This document shows, piece after piece, positions 62,308 to 64,000 of a stretch of DNA of 64,000 nucleotides. The stretch's first letter is position 1. Each line of letters begins with the position of its first letter. Made by a program: the position numbers and the translations under genes. This DNA comes from a virus. Under the pieces are notes generated by a model. That model ran no database searches. It had not been told where the DNA came from and worked only from the letters and a program-made list of their open reading frames with translations. The DNA is taken from positions 1 to 64,000 of IMG/VR virus record IMGVR_UViG_3300020370_000004, one strand, 5' to 3'.

Positions 62308-64000
62308 CTAGCTATAGCTGGATTCTGGTACTACTCCTGTACCAGAAATATTTGAACCACTACTGATAGTGTCTTCAACAACACTTACAGTCGTATTATC
62401 TATGCCCACTGTCAAGTAGGTTTCACGAAGAGATATGATATCGTTGGATTCTGGGATTGCAGCAATCTGTAATTGGTTATTTGCTACACTTGTCATAGAA
62501 ATTATCAAGTCATTAATGACAATTTCACCCATACTGTAATCAACAGTACCCCATAATCCATCTACGTATTCAAATTCACCAGTTCCTTTAACATAATAGA
62601 GTCTCAATGAACCTGCACCGTCGTCATTTAGGTAGAAAATGTTGAAATCATCTCCAACAATCTTAAATCCTGAAGAAGAAACGGTTGGTTTTGTGCTTGT
62701 TCCTTGCTTAATGCGGTTACCGTAGCATATTTTATAGTTCACACGTGCGTTCAGATCGACTGTCACGTTCTTTCTCATCTTGAGACGAGTGATATTGGAC
62801 GTAATTGCAGACTCTGACTTATCAATTATACTCTGAAGCTTAGAATATTTGAATTTTCCGCCAAATTTATTGAATTCTCCGCTATTGTTGAGTACATTTA
62901 ATGACCCAAGTACCGCATTTTTCACTTCTGAGGGTTCTTTCCGCGTTATGTTCGGATTGAAATACACAAAACTGTCAATATCAATGAATAAAATGGACGG
63001 ATCAATGATTGTTGGCTGAATTGCTGCTACAGAATACTCTCTCAACTTCTTCAAAACGACATTTTTCTCTGAAAGAGATAATTTGTCTGCATTTTTTGGT
63101 TTAATTGCAAGAAAAACTTTTCCAAATTCGGGAGGTTCTGCTTCTTCTCCTCCATAACATGCAATAGATCCTACATTGGGATATATCTGAGGAATAATTG
63201 CTTCATAATCACGTGTTGAAACTGCTCTTCCAAATGCTGAATAGAATTTTGGAGCAGCAAATTTGATTGATTCAGTAGTTTCTGCTCTCGAACCCCCATC
63301 TGGAAAGGAAGTAGCCGTAACAGTAATACCAGAAGTAATACTTTGACCATTGTTATCTCTAAATGTACCAATATTTTCAAATACTTTTAAACCATTTGCA
63401 CCAGTTCCATTACTTGTTGAGTATGAAACTGAAACAACATCCCCATTCTCTAAGTCTTTTCCAACTTTTCCGTCACCAAATAGAATTTCTGGGATCTCAT
63501 ATTCTGATTCCTCTAAGAAATATACCTTAGATGTTGAATCAATCTTAGTAATATCAGTTGCTTGAAGGTATCTTTCTGTAATTGTACCAGAAGTTACCTC
63601 AACTTTCATTGAAGTTGTGTCTGCATTCTTGTTAGTAAGGATAAATCTCTGTCTTTGGTTGATATCTTTAACAAATGTATCAGTAAGGAACACTCCTTCG
63701 TATAAAATGATACCAGTAAATGTAGCAATACCACTAGTACTGTCCACAGAAGTGACTGTATCAGTGCCAAGTGAGAATACAAAGTTGTTATTATCTAATC
63801 CTGTGAAGTTTAAAACTAATCCTTTATTAATTGTAACAGTTTTTGGGTATGGAACTACGGTCTGAACTGTAACATTGACTACACATTGTGCCGATCTTGC
63901 GGATTTTGGAGTATAACCAATCATCCTAGCAAGTTTTACAACGTTTTCACGCAAAACTGCGGTTTCTAGGAACCCTTCATTGACTGCAAGGTTGGCATTT
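62308..64000 (-). CDS. gp6: baseplate wedge protein gp6 (5' end outside the window)
   Basis: gp6 forms the wedge dimers that make the inner ring of the baseplate. The frame is open to the window edge, reading NANLAVNEGFLETAVLREN and then VVKLARMIGYTPKSARSAQ, the conserved gp6 core of the baseplate-J type. A TTG near 63954 is therefore only an internal codon. The GRAVSTRDYEAIIPQIYPNV block and the ITRLKMRKNVTVDLNARVN block are also typical. At least 563 residues are visible; T4 gp6 has 660, so roughly the first 100 are missing. The protein ends VVPESSYS. It starts the wedge gene run gp6 - giant - gp8. Confidence 0.93.
   Translation of the reverse strand, partial: NANLAVNEGFLETAVLRENVVKLARMIGYTPKSARSAQCVVNVTVQTVVPYPKTVTINKGLVLNFTGLDNNNFVFSLGTDTVTSVDSTSGIATFTGIILYEGVFLTDTFVKDINQRQRFILTNKNADTTSMKVEVTSGTITERYLQATDITKIDSTSKVYFLEESEYEIPEILFGDGKVGKDLENGDVVSVSYSTSNGTGANGLKVFENIGTFRDNNGQSITSGITVTATSFPDGGSRAETTESIKFAAPKFYSAFGRAVSTRDYEAIIPQIYPNVGSIACYGGEEAEPPEFGKVFLAIKPKNADKLSLSEKNVVLKKLREYSVAAIQPTIIDPSILFIDIDSFVYFNPNITRKEPSEVKNAVLGSLNVLNNSGEFNKFGGKFKYSKLQSIIDKSESAITSNITRLKMRKNVTVDLNARVNYKICYGNRIKQGTSTKPTVSSSGFKIVGDDFNIFYLNDDGAGSLRLYYVKGTGEFEYVDGLWGTVDYSMGEIVINDLIISMTSVANNQLQIAAIPESNDIISLRETYLTVGIDNTTVSVVEDTISSGSNISGTGVVPESSYS

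Noticed and set aside
63954-64000. gp6 starting within the window at a TTG near 63954
   Set aside because: The frame stays open to the edge and upstream codons read NEGFLETAVLREN, which belongs to the conserved gp6 core, so the gene is truncated by the window rather than starting there.

Overview
The window is a late (virion) gene block of a large T4-type myovirus, most likely a marine cyanophage or a close pelagic relative (Kyanoviridae-like). Three things support this. The core order, read on the minus strand, is gp6 - gp8 - gp13 - gp14 - gp15 - gp16. T4-type late-promoter octamers (TATAAATA and close variants) sit at gene junctions. The fibre and structural domains (DUF4815-type, YHYH, glycine-rich adhesin, short coiled-coil proteins) are of the kind known from marine T4-like phages. 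Every gene I support is on the minus strand, genes touch or overlap almost everywhere, and plus-strand ORFs are shadows. I see no tRNA, CRISPR, insertion sequence, integrase or replication gene.

Layout in the direction of transcription (high to low coordinates): (1) 64000-46409, baseplate wedge: gp6 (5' end outside the window), a 4784-residue giant in the gp7 position, and gp8. (2) 46408-37001, a 2230-residue DUF4815-type structural protein, then a chain of small proteins and a 561-residue fibre. (3) 37062-16530, two giant fibre-like proteins (2450 and 4202 residues) separated by a 177-residue protein. (4) 16517-14014, a probable host-recognition set: glycine-rich adhesin, possible chaperone, Cys-rich tip protein. 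(5) 14014-9102, a tightly overlapped accessory operon: two uncharacterised proteins, a U32-like/methyltransferase fusion, a 25-residue membrane microprotein, a 2-oxoglutarate/iron-type oxygenase, and two small proteins. A hairpin terminator ends it. (6) 9006-325, a virion-type subtilisin with a cupredoxin-like domain and six Ig-like domains, then neck and tail-completion proteins gp13, gp14, gp15 and the small terminase gp16. (7) 320-1, a small repeat protein and the possible start of another gene.

Five proteins of more than 1700 residues take up about 46 kb, roughly 72% of the window. They look assembled from a shared kit of modules: GSGY-type beta repeats, a Cys/YPR repeat, a helical C-x2-D/GGN module, cupredoxin-like domains and several short beta modules. 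GSGY repeats are also inserted into the core proteins gp14 and gp8. No recognisable T4 gp9, gp10, gp11, gp12 or fibritin is present; the giants occupy that stretch. The accessory operon (a possible Fe-S U32-like/methyltransferase fusion plus oxygenase) and the copper-site-bearing virion protease are the best candidates for undescribed biology. All functions are read from sequence alone, without database searches.
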